This document shows positions 51,065 through 57,838 of a DNA stretch of 57,838 bases, piece by piece; within the stretch, counting starts at the first letter, position 1, and each line of letters starts with the position of its first letter. The notes under the pieces were generated by a model. The model was not told the origin of the DNA and searched no databases. It was given only the letters and a program-made list of their open reading frames with translations. Source of the DNA: Christensenella sp. UBA7703. Lineage in GTDB: Bacteria; Bacillota; Clostridia; Christensenellales; CAG-138. The stretch is taken from positions 11,522 to 69,359 of the forward strand of contig DLGD01000017.1 of the NCBI GenBank assembly GCA_002482505.1, in the 5' to 3' direction. A program made the position numbers and the translations under genes.

Positions 51065-51718
51065 ATGGAAAAACATACCCCCGTCTCCATTTCCAAGCAG
51101 GCACTTCAGCGCATGCCGTATTATCTGCAGGCGCTCCGCGCCGCGCGTGACACGGGCGCCGAGATCATCTCCGCGCCGACCGTTGCCGCGCAGCTCGGCT
51201 TAAACGAAGTACAGGTTCGAAAAGATTTTGCAGCGGTGAGCGACACCGCGGGCAAGCCCAAAACCGGCTTTCAAACCAACGAACTCATCGCGGCCATCGA
51301 GCGCACGCTGGGATATGACAACTCCAACGACGCGGTGCTGGTCGGCGCGGGCAGCCTGGGCCGCGCGCTGCTCTCCTATCGCGGGTTTGAAGCATATGGG
51401 CTTAGCATCGTTGCCGCGTTTGACGTAGACCCGAACCTGACCGGCGGTGAAATCTCCGGCAAGCAGGTTCTCCCGATGGGAAAGCTTTCCAACATTTGCC
51501 GCAACATGAACATCCATATCGGCATCATTACAGTGCCCGCGTCTCAGGCGCAGGCGGTGTGCGATGCGCTGGTCGACAGCGGCGTACTCGCGATTTGGAA
51601 CTTTGCTCCCGTGCATCTGAATACGCCGGAAGGCATCCTCGTGCAAAACGAAAACATGGCGGCTTCGCTCGCGTTGCTTTCCAAGCATCTCTCGGAGCGC
51701 CTCGGCTCGAAAAAATAA
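51065..51718 (+). CDS. rex: Redox-sensing transcriptional repressor Rex
   Basis: The 217-residue protein has a winged helix (ISKQALQRMPYYLQALRAA and AAQLGLNEVQVRKDFAAVSD) and a Rossmann domain with VLVGAGSLGRALLSY, and a C-terminal swap helix. Rex senses the NADH/NAD ratio and represses fermentation and respiration genes. Positions of the two domains and total length are normal. CGGAGG lies six bases before the ATG. The iron alcohol dehydrogenase gene next door is a natural Rex target. Confidence 0.95.
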   Translation: MEKHTPVSISKQALQRMPYYLQALRAARDTGAEIISAPTVAAQLGLNEVQVRKDFAAVSDTAGKPKTGFQTNELIAAIERTLGYDNSNDAVLVGAGSLGRALLSYRGFEAYGLSIVAAFDVDPNLTGGEISGKQVLPMGKLSNICRNMNIHIGIITVPASQAQAVCDALVDSGVLAIWNFAPVHLNTPEGILVQNENMAASLALLSKHLSERLGSKK

Positions 51719-51739
51719 CCCGCTCAACATGATTCCGTT

Positions 51740-51762
51740 GCGCCCCTCGGGGCGCTTTTTTT
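51740..51762 (+). terminator. Terminator after rex
   Basis: GCGCCCC, loop TC, GGGGCGC followed by TTTTTTT. Confidence 0.9.
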
Positions 51763-51820
51763 GTGCTTAGCCGCAATCAAGGCAAAAATATATTTCAATT
51801 GTGTTTTTTCTCAAAGCGGG

Positions 51821-51873
51821 TTGACAGGCTTTTTATTCGGTGCTATATTATCGATTGTTGGTTATCGATATAA
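51821..51873 (+). promoter_or_regulatory. Alcohol dehydrogenase promoter and ATCGAT operator pair
   Basis: TTGACA (51821-51826), 17 bases and TATATT (51844-51849) make a strong promoter. Immediately after it ATCGAT (51850-51855), TGTTGGTT and ATCGAT (51864-51869) form an inverted arrangement ending in TTATCGATATAA, similar to the element at rex. TTGTTGG inside loosely resembles a Rex half site. A repressor here would block the gene. Confidence 0.6.
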
Positions 51874-51909
51874 AATACTGATTAGAAATGGTTCATAAGG
51901 AGATTGCAT

Positions 51910-53085
51910 ATGTCACGTTTCACATTACCCCGCGATCTGTATCACGGAAAAGGTTCTCTCGAAGCACTCAAAACGCTCAGCGGTAAGCGGGCAATCGTCG
52001 TTGTCGGCGGCGGTTCCATGAAGCGCTTTGGTTTTCTCGACCGCGTGGAGGCATATCTGCGCGAGGCGGGCATGGAAGTCGAGCTTTTTGAAGGCGTTGA
52101 GCCGGACCCTTCCGTTGAAACCGTCATGCGCGGCGCTCAGGCTATGCGCAAGTTCCAGCCCGACTGGATTGTCTCCATCGGCGGCGGCTCGCCGATTGAC
52201 GCGGCAAAGGCCATGTGGGCGTTCTATGAATACCCCGACGTGACGTTTGAGTCCCTCTGCATTCCGTTTAACTTCCCGACGCTGCGCACCAAAGCGCATT
52301 TCTGCGCGATTCCCTCCACCTCCGGCACGGCAACCGAGGTCACCGCGTTCTCCGTCATCACGGATTATGCAAAAGGCGTGAAGTATCCGCTGGCAGACTT
52401 CAACATCACGCCGGATGTGGCGATCGTTGACCCTGACCTTGCAGAGACGATGCCGAAGAAACTGACCGCGCACACGGGCATGGACGCGATAACCCACGCA
52501 ATTGAGGCCTATGTCTCCACGCTGCATTGCGACTATACCGACCCGCTCGCGCTGCACGCCATCAAGATGGTCAGCGAATTTCTGATCCCGTCCTACAATG
52601 GCGACATGTCCGCACGCGCCAGCATGCACAACGCGCAGTGCCTCGCAGGGATGGCGTTCTCCAACGCGCTGCTGGGCATCGTGCACTCCATGGCGCACAA
52701 GACGGGCGCTGCCTACAGCGGCGGGCACATTGTCCACGGCTGCGCAAACGCGATGTATCTGCCCAAGGTGATTCAGTATAACGCCAAAGACCCGGCGGCT
52801 GCCGTGCGCTATGGTGAAATTGCGGCGCACCTCGGCCTCGCGCCCAATGCGGACGCTCTGGTGAAGCACATCCGCGCGATGAACAAGGCGCTGGATATTC
52901 CGGATTGCATCAAGGATTACGAAGGCGGCATCATCGACGAGAAAGAATTCCTCGAGAAGCTGCCCCGCGTGGCGGAGCTCGCCGTTGGCGATGCCTGCAC
53001 CGGCTCCAACCCGCGCGCAATCACCCCCGCGGTAATGGAACAGCTTTTGAAAGCCTGCTATTACGATTTGACGGTTGATTTTTAA
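51910..53085 (+). CDS. Iron-containing alcohol dehydrogenase
   Basis: The 391-residue protein has VVVGGGSMKRFGFLD, the family NAD site IVSIGGGSPIDAAKAMW, PSTSGTATEVTAFSVI, and the metal-site segments GMDAITHAIEAY and GIVHSMAHKTGAAYSGGHIVHG with the His ligands. It reduces aldehydes or ketones with NAD(P)H, or the reverse. AAGGAG lies seven bases before the ATG at 51910; TTG at 51904 would add two residues. It is a single gene next to rex. The exact substrate is unknown; butanol/ethanol types are closest. Confidence 0.93.
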   Translation: MSRFTLPRDLYHGKGSLEALKTLSGKRAIVVVGGGSMKRFGFLDRVEAYLREAGMEVELFEGVEPDPSVETVMRGAQAMRKFQPDWIVSIGGGSPIDAAKAMWAFYEYPDVTFESLCIPFNFPTLRTKAHFCAIPSTSGTATEVTAFSVITDYAKGVKYPLADFNITPDVAIVDPDLAETMPKKLTAHTGMDAITHAIEAYVSTLHCDYTDPLALHAIKMVSEFLIPSYNGDMSARASMHNAQCLAGMAFSNALLGIVHSMAHKTGAAYSGGHIVHGCANAMYLPKVIQYNAKDPAAAVRYGEIAAHLGLAPNADALVKHIRAMNKALDIPDCIKDYEGGIIDEKEFLEKLPRVAELAVGDACTGSNPRAITPAVMEQLLKACYYDLTVDF

Positions 53086-53141
53086 GAGTAGTTTTTTAAG
53101 CCTGCTGTTATAATCTGACAGTTGAATTCTAAAATCAATAC

Positions 53142-53252
53142 TTACGATTGGTATCCAACCAATCGTAAACCCTTTCGCAGCCGGGCTTTTCTGCTAGCCC
53201 GCAACTGCGAAAAACCCTGATCTTCCTCACCCAATCATCGCAAACAGCGATG
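53142..53252. repeat. Run of three hairpins between alcohol dehydrogenase and phage-like genes
   Basis: TTACGATTGG/CCAATCGTAA (53142-53168), TTTCGCAG/CTGCGAAA enclosing GGGC/GCCC (53173-53212), and CATCGC/GCGATG (53236-53252). Only the last structure that follows, at 53261, has a T run. The function is unknown. Confidence 0.6.
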
Positions 53253-53260
53253 AGAAACGC

Positions 53261-53292
53261 GAACGCCGTTTTCTGCACGGCGTTCGTTTTTT
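53261..53292 (+). terminator. Terminator ending the hairpin run
   Basis: GAACGCCG, nine-base loop, CGGCGTTC then GTTTTTT. It probably ends the alcohol dehydrogenase message. The AT-rich remainder to 53438 has no gene. Confidence 0.8.
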
Positions 53293-53438
53293 GTTTGCCT
53301 CATACTTCTTTCTGTGCTCAATTTCAGCGTTCTTCATTCTTACAATTCATACTTTGCCCAATTCCGATAATTTCACCAAGCCTGCGCGCGAGATACTACC
53401 TTTGGATACCCCTGTTTACACATTCAAAGGAGGCAATC

Positions 53439-54497
53439 ATGCAAACAAAAGACTATTCCATTACGCTGGACATGATGCGCACACTTCCGTTTCGTCCGTT
53501 TGAGGTGGTCGAAGGCGACACAGGAAGCATTCTGCACGTCACACTGCTCAACAACGGGGACACGATGAACCTAAGCGACTGCGCGATTCAGATTGCGTTT
53601 GCGTCCAGCAGCGGATTTGCCATGCAGGATGAGACCAGCGGAATCGTGAAAACGGCGGCAACGGGCACGTTTGACGTTACCCTTTTACCGGCCGCTTACG
53701 GCGCGGGCAACGTCAGCGCGGACGTGCAGGTCTACAGCGGCGCGCACAGCGAAACCCTCGTTACCAGCACGCGCTTTGACTTCCGCTGCCGCAAGTCACT
53801 CATCAGCGGAGACATCATCCGCGCAAACGCGGCCTATCCCCCGCTTGTCGAGGCGGCGCGTATCGCAAACGAGGCGGCGGACTATGCGCTTGCCGCAGCC
53901 GCGCGAATCGGCACCGACCTTGGCGAACTCAACGTGCAGGCGGACTGGAACGAAGCGGATGCGGGGCAGGATGCATTCATCCGCAACAAACCCGCAATCC
54001 CTACCTCTCCCGCCGACGTTGGCGCATCCCCCGCCAGCCATGCTTCCCAGCACGAGCAGGGCGGCAGCGATCCCGTTACCCCGGTTATGCACGCAACAAG
54101 GCACGCATCCGGCGGCGCGGATGCGCTCTTGCCGGGCGACATTGGCGCGGCACGTCTGATCGGCGGTGTGCTCGACGCCGAGCAGAGCGCGGTACCAATC
54201 AACAGTCAGGCGAATAGTTATACCGCTACAACCGCAGACAACGGCAAGGACATCTGGCTCAACAGTGCGTCTGCCACAACGCTGACGATTCCGCTGCAGG
54301 CAAGCGCCGGATTCCCCGCAAAGACGTTTTTGTTTGTCTCCAGAATGGGAACAGGCGCGCTCACACTCGCCGCCGAAGCGGGCGTCACGCTCCGCTCTGC
54401 GGGAGGCAGATTGAAGCTTGCGGAGCAGTACACAACCGTACTCTTGCGAAAACTATCGGACAACGAGTGGCTCGCCACGGGGAATCTCTCCGTATGA
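53439..54497 (+). CDS. Phage baseplate/tail-fibre-like protein (BppU-type N-terminus)
   Basis: The 352-residue protein starts after AAAGGAGG (five bases) and has an N-terminal beta-rich domain (about 1-120: GDTGSILHVTLLNNGDTMNLSDC) like the baseplate upper protein family of Gram-positive phages, then a helical join near 135-165, a tail-fibre-type stretch (VQADWNEADAGQDAFIRNKP) with repeats around ASHASQHEQGGSDPVT and HATRHASGGADAL, and a C-terminal domain. The frame is open to 53250 but lacks any ribosome site there. The next gene overlaps by four bases. No capsid, terminase or integrase gene is in the window. Confidence 0.78.
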   Translation: MQTKDYSITLDMMRTLPFRPFEVVEGDTGSILHVTLLNNGDTMNLSDCAIQIAFASSSGFAMQDETSGIVKTAATGTFDVTLLPAAYGAGNVSADVQVYSGAHSETLVTSTRFDFRCRKSLISGDIIRANAAYPPLVEAARIANEAADYALAAAARIGTDLGELNVQADWNEADAGQDAFIRNKPAIPTSPADVGASPASHASQHEQGGSDPVTPVMHATRHASGGADALLPGDIGAARLIGGVLDAEQSAVPINSQANSYTATTADNGKDIWLNSASATTLTIPLQASAGFPAKTFLFVSRMGTGALTLAAEAGVTLRSAGGRLKLAEQYTTVLLRKLSDNEWLATGNLSV

Positions 54498-55303
54498 GAC
54501 AGCTGATGATGGGCTGTGTAGCAGCAAGTATTGCCGGTTTTGGATCGACGGATTTCACCTTTACCGGCACCTATACCTGGATTCAGGACAACGCCTCCAA
54601 TTGGCGGCTAAAGTTTCTCTCCAGCGGTGTATTCACACCGAAAAAATCGCTTTTGATCGATGCCTTTCTGGTTGGCGGTGGTGGTGGCGGCGGCGGAAAC
54701 GGAAGCGGCGATCTTCTTTCTATCGGTTCCGGTGGTGGCGGTGGTTTAACCGGCACATACAAAAATATCACGCTGGTCGCAAATCAGGCTTATACCATCA
54801 CCATCGGCGCGGGAGGAAGCCCGAGCGCAAACGGCGGATCGACATCCGCATTTGGCAGCAGCGTGTCAGGCGGCGGCGCGGGATATAAAGTTGCAAGCGC
54901 GTTTGGCCTCGCAAACGGTGGCTGGGGCGGCTCCGGCGGTGGCGCAAACGGGCGCAACGGCTCCGGGTGGGTTAACGGCGGAAACGGCGGTTCGGACGGC
55001 GGCAATGGTGCAACCGTTCTTGCAACCGGTGGCAACGGGCAGGGAGTCACCACGAGGGAGTTTGGTGAAGCTGGCACTGCCCTGTATGCAGGCGGTGGCG
55101 GTGGCGGAGCATATTCGAACAGTCTCACAGCGGGCGCAGGAGGAGCCGGTGGCGGCGGCAAAGGCTATGGGAGCGGCACGGGCGCGCCTATATCGGGAAC
55201 CGCAAACACGGGCGGTGGCGGCGGCGGCGGAAGCAGCGACGCAAATTATTATGGTGCTTCCGGTGGCTCCGGCATCCTGATCATCCGCAACAAGCGGACA
55301 TAA
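54494..55303 (+). CDS. Glycine-rich phage-tail-fibre-like protein
   Basis: This 269-residue protein has a short N-terminal domain, then about 190 residues dominated by glycine runs (for example GGGGGGGGN and SGGGGGLTG) with Asn/Ser, and ends SGGSGILIIRNKRT, a strand motif common in glycine-rich tail adhesins. The composition fits polyglycine II sandwich domains that tip some phage fibres and bind receptors. The start at 54494 overlaps the previous stop (ATGA). An adhesin role is inferred. It could also be a cell-surface protein, although no signal peptide is evident. Confidence 0.75.
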   Translation: MRQLMMGCVAASIAGFGSTDFTFTGTYTWIQDNASNWRLKFLSSGVFTPKKSLLIDAFLVGGGGGGGGNGSGDLLSIGSGGGGGLTGTYKNITLVANQAYTITIGAGGSPSANGGSTSAFGSSVSGGGAGYKVASAFGLANGGWGGSGGGANGRNGSGWVNGGNGGSDGGNGATVLATGGNGQGVTTREFGEAGTALYAGGGGGGAYSNSLTAGAGGAGGGGKGYGSGTGAPISGTANTGGGGGGGSSDANYYGASGGSGILIIRNKRT

Positions 55304-55314
55304 GGAGGAAAACG

Positions 55315-55602
55315 ATGGATGATCCGATGAATTACGCGCTGATTTCAGAAGAGGGTGTCGTTGAAAACACCATCTGGCTTTGCGCGGCAAACAAGGAAGA
55401 TTTTCCGAACGCAGTCTGTGTGGAGGATCGCCCGGTCGCAATCGGAGATTGCTATCACGACGGTGTCTTTATGCGCGCGGGTGAACCCGTCCTGACCGAT
55501 GCTGAGCGTGCTGAAACGCTCCTAGCAGAGCCAAAAATCGATCTGGAATCTCAAACAACGACAAAAAACCCGGAGAAGCGTACTTCTCCGGGTTTTGCTT
55601 GA
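55315..55602 (+). CDS. Small phage-tail-accessory-like protein
   Basis: This 95-residue protein reads MNYALISEEGVVENTIWLC followed by NAVCVEDRPVAIGDCYHDGVFMRAGEPVLT. This pattern (NxVxNxIxW, then DRPVxIGDxYxxGxFyR) is common in short proteins encoded after phage tail fibres. GGAGG precedes the ATG by eight bases. The last codons run through a terminator hairpin and the stop lies beyond its T run, so the native end may be lost. It is the last of three plus-strand phage-like genes. Confidence 0.7.
   Translation: MDDPMNYALISEEGVVENTIWLCAANKEDFPNAVCVEDRPVAIGDCYHDGVFMRAGEPVLTDAERAETLLAEPKIDLESQTTTKNPEKRTSPGFA
55565..55597. terminator. Bidirectional terminator inside the 3' end of the small gene
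   Basis: CCCGGAGAAG, loop CGTA, CTTCTCCGGG flanked by AAAAAA and TTTT. On the minus strand it ends the permease message with six T, about 60 bases past that stop codon. Confidence 0.88.
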
Positions 55603-55651
55603 GTAAGGACTATGATTTTGTTGATTGACTGTTGGTTCAGCAAACGCCGGA

Positions 55652-57043
55652 TTATTCGGCTTTTTCCTCTTCCTTCTTGCGTCCGATGGAGAGCAGGAGG
55701 TTGAGCAGGATGCCCGCGATGGCGGCGCCCGCAATGCAGGGAACCTGAATGCCAAAGAACGGGATCATGCCGCCGAACTTGTACTGTCCGCCGATGCCGA
55801 TGATCATGATGACCGCGATCACGGCGATGTTACGCGCGTCGAACATGTCGCACTTGCGGTCGATCATGATCGCGATGCCCTGCGCGGCGATTGCGCCAAA
55901 GAGGAAGATTTCGATGCCGCCGATGACAGCCTGCGGAATCGAGTAAATCACGTTCACAACCGGCGAGAAGAACGAGAGGATCATCGCAATGATCGCTGCC
56001 GTGATCAGAACCGCCGTAGAGAACACCTTGGTAATCGCCATGGTGCTGATGTTTTCGCCATAGTTCGTGCCCGCTGGGCCACCGAACAAGCTGGCGAGGA
56101 TGTCGCCCAAGCCGTCGCCAAAGAGGTTGGAGCCAAGACGATCGCCGATGTCATACGTCTTGCCTGTGCCCTTTTTCTTGGCCAGGTCGTTGACATAGAT
56201 ATCCAGCTGGAAGACGTGCGCCGTGGATTCCGGAATGGTCGCAATTGCGATTGGCATAATCGCGGCAAGCGCGACCCAGTCAACACGCGGCAGCGTGAAG
56301 TGCGGCACCGCGAGCACACCCGAAATGATCTGCGTTCCTGCCATTGCCGCAGCGGGCAGAGCACGGAACATGGATTCCTTCGTGATCAGCAGAACGATTC
56401 CCGCCGTAATGCAGCCGACGATTGGGCCGAGCAGCAGCGGAATCTGACCCAGGAAGCCCTTGAGGTACACGGAGAAGAGAATGGTCGCAACCAGCGTAAC
56501 CAGAGACACAATCCAAACCCAGTTGGTTCCGGTGATGCCGGCAGCACCCGCAACGGGAGCCGCGTCGCCGAGGGCATTTGCCGCCAGCGTGAGTCCGATG
56601 ACCATCGCGATGGGGCCGGTAACCGTCGGGGGCAGAACCTTCTCAATCGACTTGCGGCCAAAGCGGCTGACGATGATACCAGCAACGATGGAGACAAGAC
56701 CCGAAGCAATGATACCAAACTGCACACCGGAGATAGCGGAATCCGGCAGCACTTCACCAAACGCAACGCCACCGGTGAGTCCGATGATGGCGGAGAGGTA
56801 GGAGAAGCTCGAACCATAGTAGAGCGGGATCTTGCGCTTTGTTACCAGGATAAAACCGATGGTAGCAAAGCCGCTGGCGAAGATCGTCGTTGCCAGATGG
56901 AAACCGGTGAGCAATGCAACAAGGATCGTAGCCGGGAACATAACGATGATTTGCTGCAGGGCATAGAGAATCAGTTTCCAAAATGGCGGTGTTTCGTCCG
57001 GTAGGTACCCTATGGTCTTTGGATCTTTGGGTTCCTTTGACAT
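55652..57043 (-). CDS. NCS2 family uracil/xanthine permease
   Basis: The 463-residue protein has about 12-14 transmembrane segments and the NCS2 marks: LPPTVTGPIAMVIGL, IATIPESTAHVFQLD (substrate-binding Glu), and GGPAGTNYGENISTMAITKV, whose core NYGEN is in the family signature. It imports uracil or a purine base with protons. GAGGTAATTC precedes the ATG. It is a single gene, convergent to the phage-like set. I do not see a PyrR site or purine riboswitch in its leader, so control is unknown. Confidence 0.93.
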   Translation of the reverse strand: MSKEPKDPKTIGYLPDETPPFWKLILYALQQIIVMFPATILVALLTGFHLATTIFASGFATIGFILVTKRKIPLYYGSSFSYLSAIIGLTGGVAFGEVLPDSAISGVQFGIIASGLVSIVAGIIVSRFGRKSIEKVLPPTVTGPIAMVIGLTLAANALGDAAPVAGAAGITGTNWVWIVSLVTLVATILFSVYLKGFLGQIPLLLGPIVGCITAGIVLLITKESMFRALPAAAMAGTQIISGVLAVPHFTLPRVDWVALAAIMPIAIATIPESTAHVFQLDIYVNDLAKKKGTGKTYDIGDRLGSNLFGDGLGDILASLFGGPAGTNYGENISTMAITKVFSTAVLITAAIIAMILSFFSPVVNVIYSIPQAVIGGIEIFLFGAIAAQGIAIMIDRKCDMFDARNIAVIAVIMIIGIGGQYKFGGMIPFFGIQVPCIAGAAIAGILLNLLLSIGRKKEEEKAE

Positions 57044-57838
57044 GTGTGAATTACCTCCTACTCATTTTTTGTGTTGCCTGGGTGTTCTATGGGTGATCCG
57101 TTTGCATGCGCGTGTTTCCGTATGCCAGCCGATACCGTTTTGCGTTTCACTTCCCTTTCGCTCTGCGCGGCGTTGCCTGCCTTCAGGCAGCGTGTCGCGT
57201 TGAGCAGCGGGGCGGTAACCCGCAAGTGGCTGCATTCTCTCGTTCGGCTGTGTTCTGGTACGCACGCAGCAACCGAATTCCGGTTTCGATTGAATGTTTT
57301 TGCGCTGTCTCCTACGCATCCGATCCCATTCGGACGGGCCGGATATAGATATCGTTGCTTGTTCGCGTTTTTCGATACCAACCCCCGCGGAAAACCGCGG
57401 TGGAATGACGATTTTCGTTATTTTTGGTACAGGAAAACAGAAACTGCGCGATTGCGGTGAAACTTGCAATCGCAGGTAGTTCACGGTGTTTATCAAGGTA
57501 CAGTTGTTTGATTGGGCCCTGATTTCGGTATACGAGCAAAGAACCGTTCGTTTCTTCTGGCTATATTACAGGATACAGCATTTCGAATCAAGAACTTTTT
57601 CCGCAAATCTTTATTCTGTTGTCGTGAAAGCCGTCTTGTAAAAAAATGATGCCGTGTTTGTTTGACTGCGATGTGTGAAAAAATGGAACGTAGCCGGGTT
57701 GATGTGGTTCTGTAAAAAAACTAGGGCGTGATTTCTTGACTTTTTCTTTCGGCTCAGCCGGGGAAACACTTGTTCCCCGGCTAAGCCTTGTTGCGTTGAA
57801 ATGTGCTATGTTTGATTATACCTCATCGAAGCCGTCAA
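57044..57838. other. Gene-poor stretch upstream of the permease gene
   Basis: Open frames in several phases (up to 144 residues on the minus strand) lack ribosome sites, family resemblance and sensible composition. CCCGCGG AAAA CCGCGGT (57383-57402) and a large hairpin at 57751-57785 are the only clear structures. The permease promoter must lie here, but I cannot pick it. Confidence 0.5.
57751..57785. repeat. Large hairpin near the right edge
   Basis: GGCTCAGCCGGGGAA, loop ACACTTG, TTCCCCGGCTAAGCC with one mismatch. The flanking T run is weak (TTGTTGCG on plus; none on minus), so it is not a standard terminator for a visible gene. Confidence 0.6.

Noticed and set aside
51850..51873. Canonical Rex box in the alcohol dehydrogenase leader
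   Set aside because: Only a loose TTGTTGG half is present. I report a shared ATCGAT element instead and do not claim a Rex box.
55625..57004. A 459-codon plus-strand frame opposite the NCS2 permease
   Set aside because: The permease has full family motifs in the other strand; this frame is an Asp/Arg/His-rich shadow.
57062..57496. A 144-codon minus-strand frame upstream of the permease
   Set aside because: Competing frames are open on both strands, and the sequence lacks ribosome site, hydrophobic pattern or known motif.
57751..57785. Standard Rho-independent terminator
   Set aside because: The stem is strong but there is no proper T run on either strand and no visible gene ends there.
1..57838. 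CRISPR arrays, tRNA or rRNA genes, insertion sequences
   Set aside because: I looked in the spacers for regular repeat-spacer units, cloverleaf signatures and transposase frames, and found none.

Overview
The window looks like a chromosomal segment of an anaerobic, GC-rich member of the Bacillota, class Clostridia. Supporting this are rex next to an iron-containing alcohol dehydrogenase, the PFL/ACT pair, DUF1836 and DegV proteins, FeoB with a small Cys-rich partner, a desulfoferrodoxin-type protein, and strong AGGAGG ribosome sites. I cannot name the genus. I see no tRNA, rRNA, CRISPR array or intact insertion sequence.

Layout. 1-1460: PFL family protein (cut by the left edge) and its ACT-domain partner. 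1583-3214: an AT-rich island with an XRE-ImmA/IrrE metalloprotease and a PIN-like DUF4411 protein. 3352-9338: housekeeping and unknown genes (nitroreductase, lipoprotein phosphoesterase, TIM-barrel protein, MFS exporter, ArsR-type regulator, YdeI-like protein). 9420-13255: a two-gene ABC exporter whose permease carries a long coiled coil. 14190-17311: ferrous iron uptake (two FeoA proteins, FeoB, Cys-rich protein) with two look-alike promoter/operator elements. 17489-20491: lgt, a NUDIX hydrolase preceded by three degenerate 53-bp tandem repeats, and UvsE fused to a DUF1722-like domain. 20724-25764: a tightly packed four-gene set resembling the late staphyloxanthin genes (two CrtN/CrtP-like oxidoreductases, CrtQ-like glycosyltransferase, CrtO-like acyltransferase) with no synthase. 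25843-29579: PAS/HD-GYP protein, DegV, DUF1836, methyltransferase.

29903-36851 is the most unusual block. It is a three-gene minus-strand operon of a 1553-residue protein (HD domain, long helical region, NadD-like nucleotidyltransferase, acetyltransferase-like stretch, phosphoribosyltransferase-like motif), a lactate/malate-dehydrogenase-like protein and a flavodoxin-type reductase. All three could touch NAD or flavin chemistry, and their joint role is unknown to me.

37093-40589: a zinc-type operon (Fur-family repressor, small metal-motif membrane protein, ZnuA, ZnuC, ZnuB). 40650-45050: a membrane protein whose start codon appears mutated to ACG, a flavodoxin, an XRE-desulfoferrodoxin fusion, and a membrane Fe-S/FMN protein with ApbE. 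45379-49513: fumarate hydratase alpha and beta followed by purA and purB, which links fumarate release in purine synthesis to its hydration. 49618-49768: a REPIN-like inverted repeat doublet. 49904-53085: AraC regulator, Rex, iron alcohol dehydrogenase. 53142-55602: a run of hairpins, then three orphan phage-tail-like genes. 55652-57043: NCS2 nucleobase permease, followed by about 800 bp with no convincing gene.
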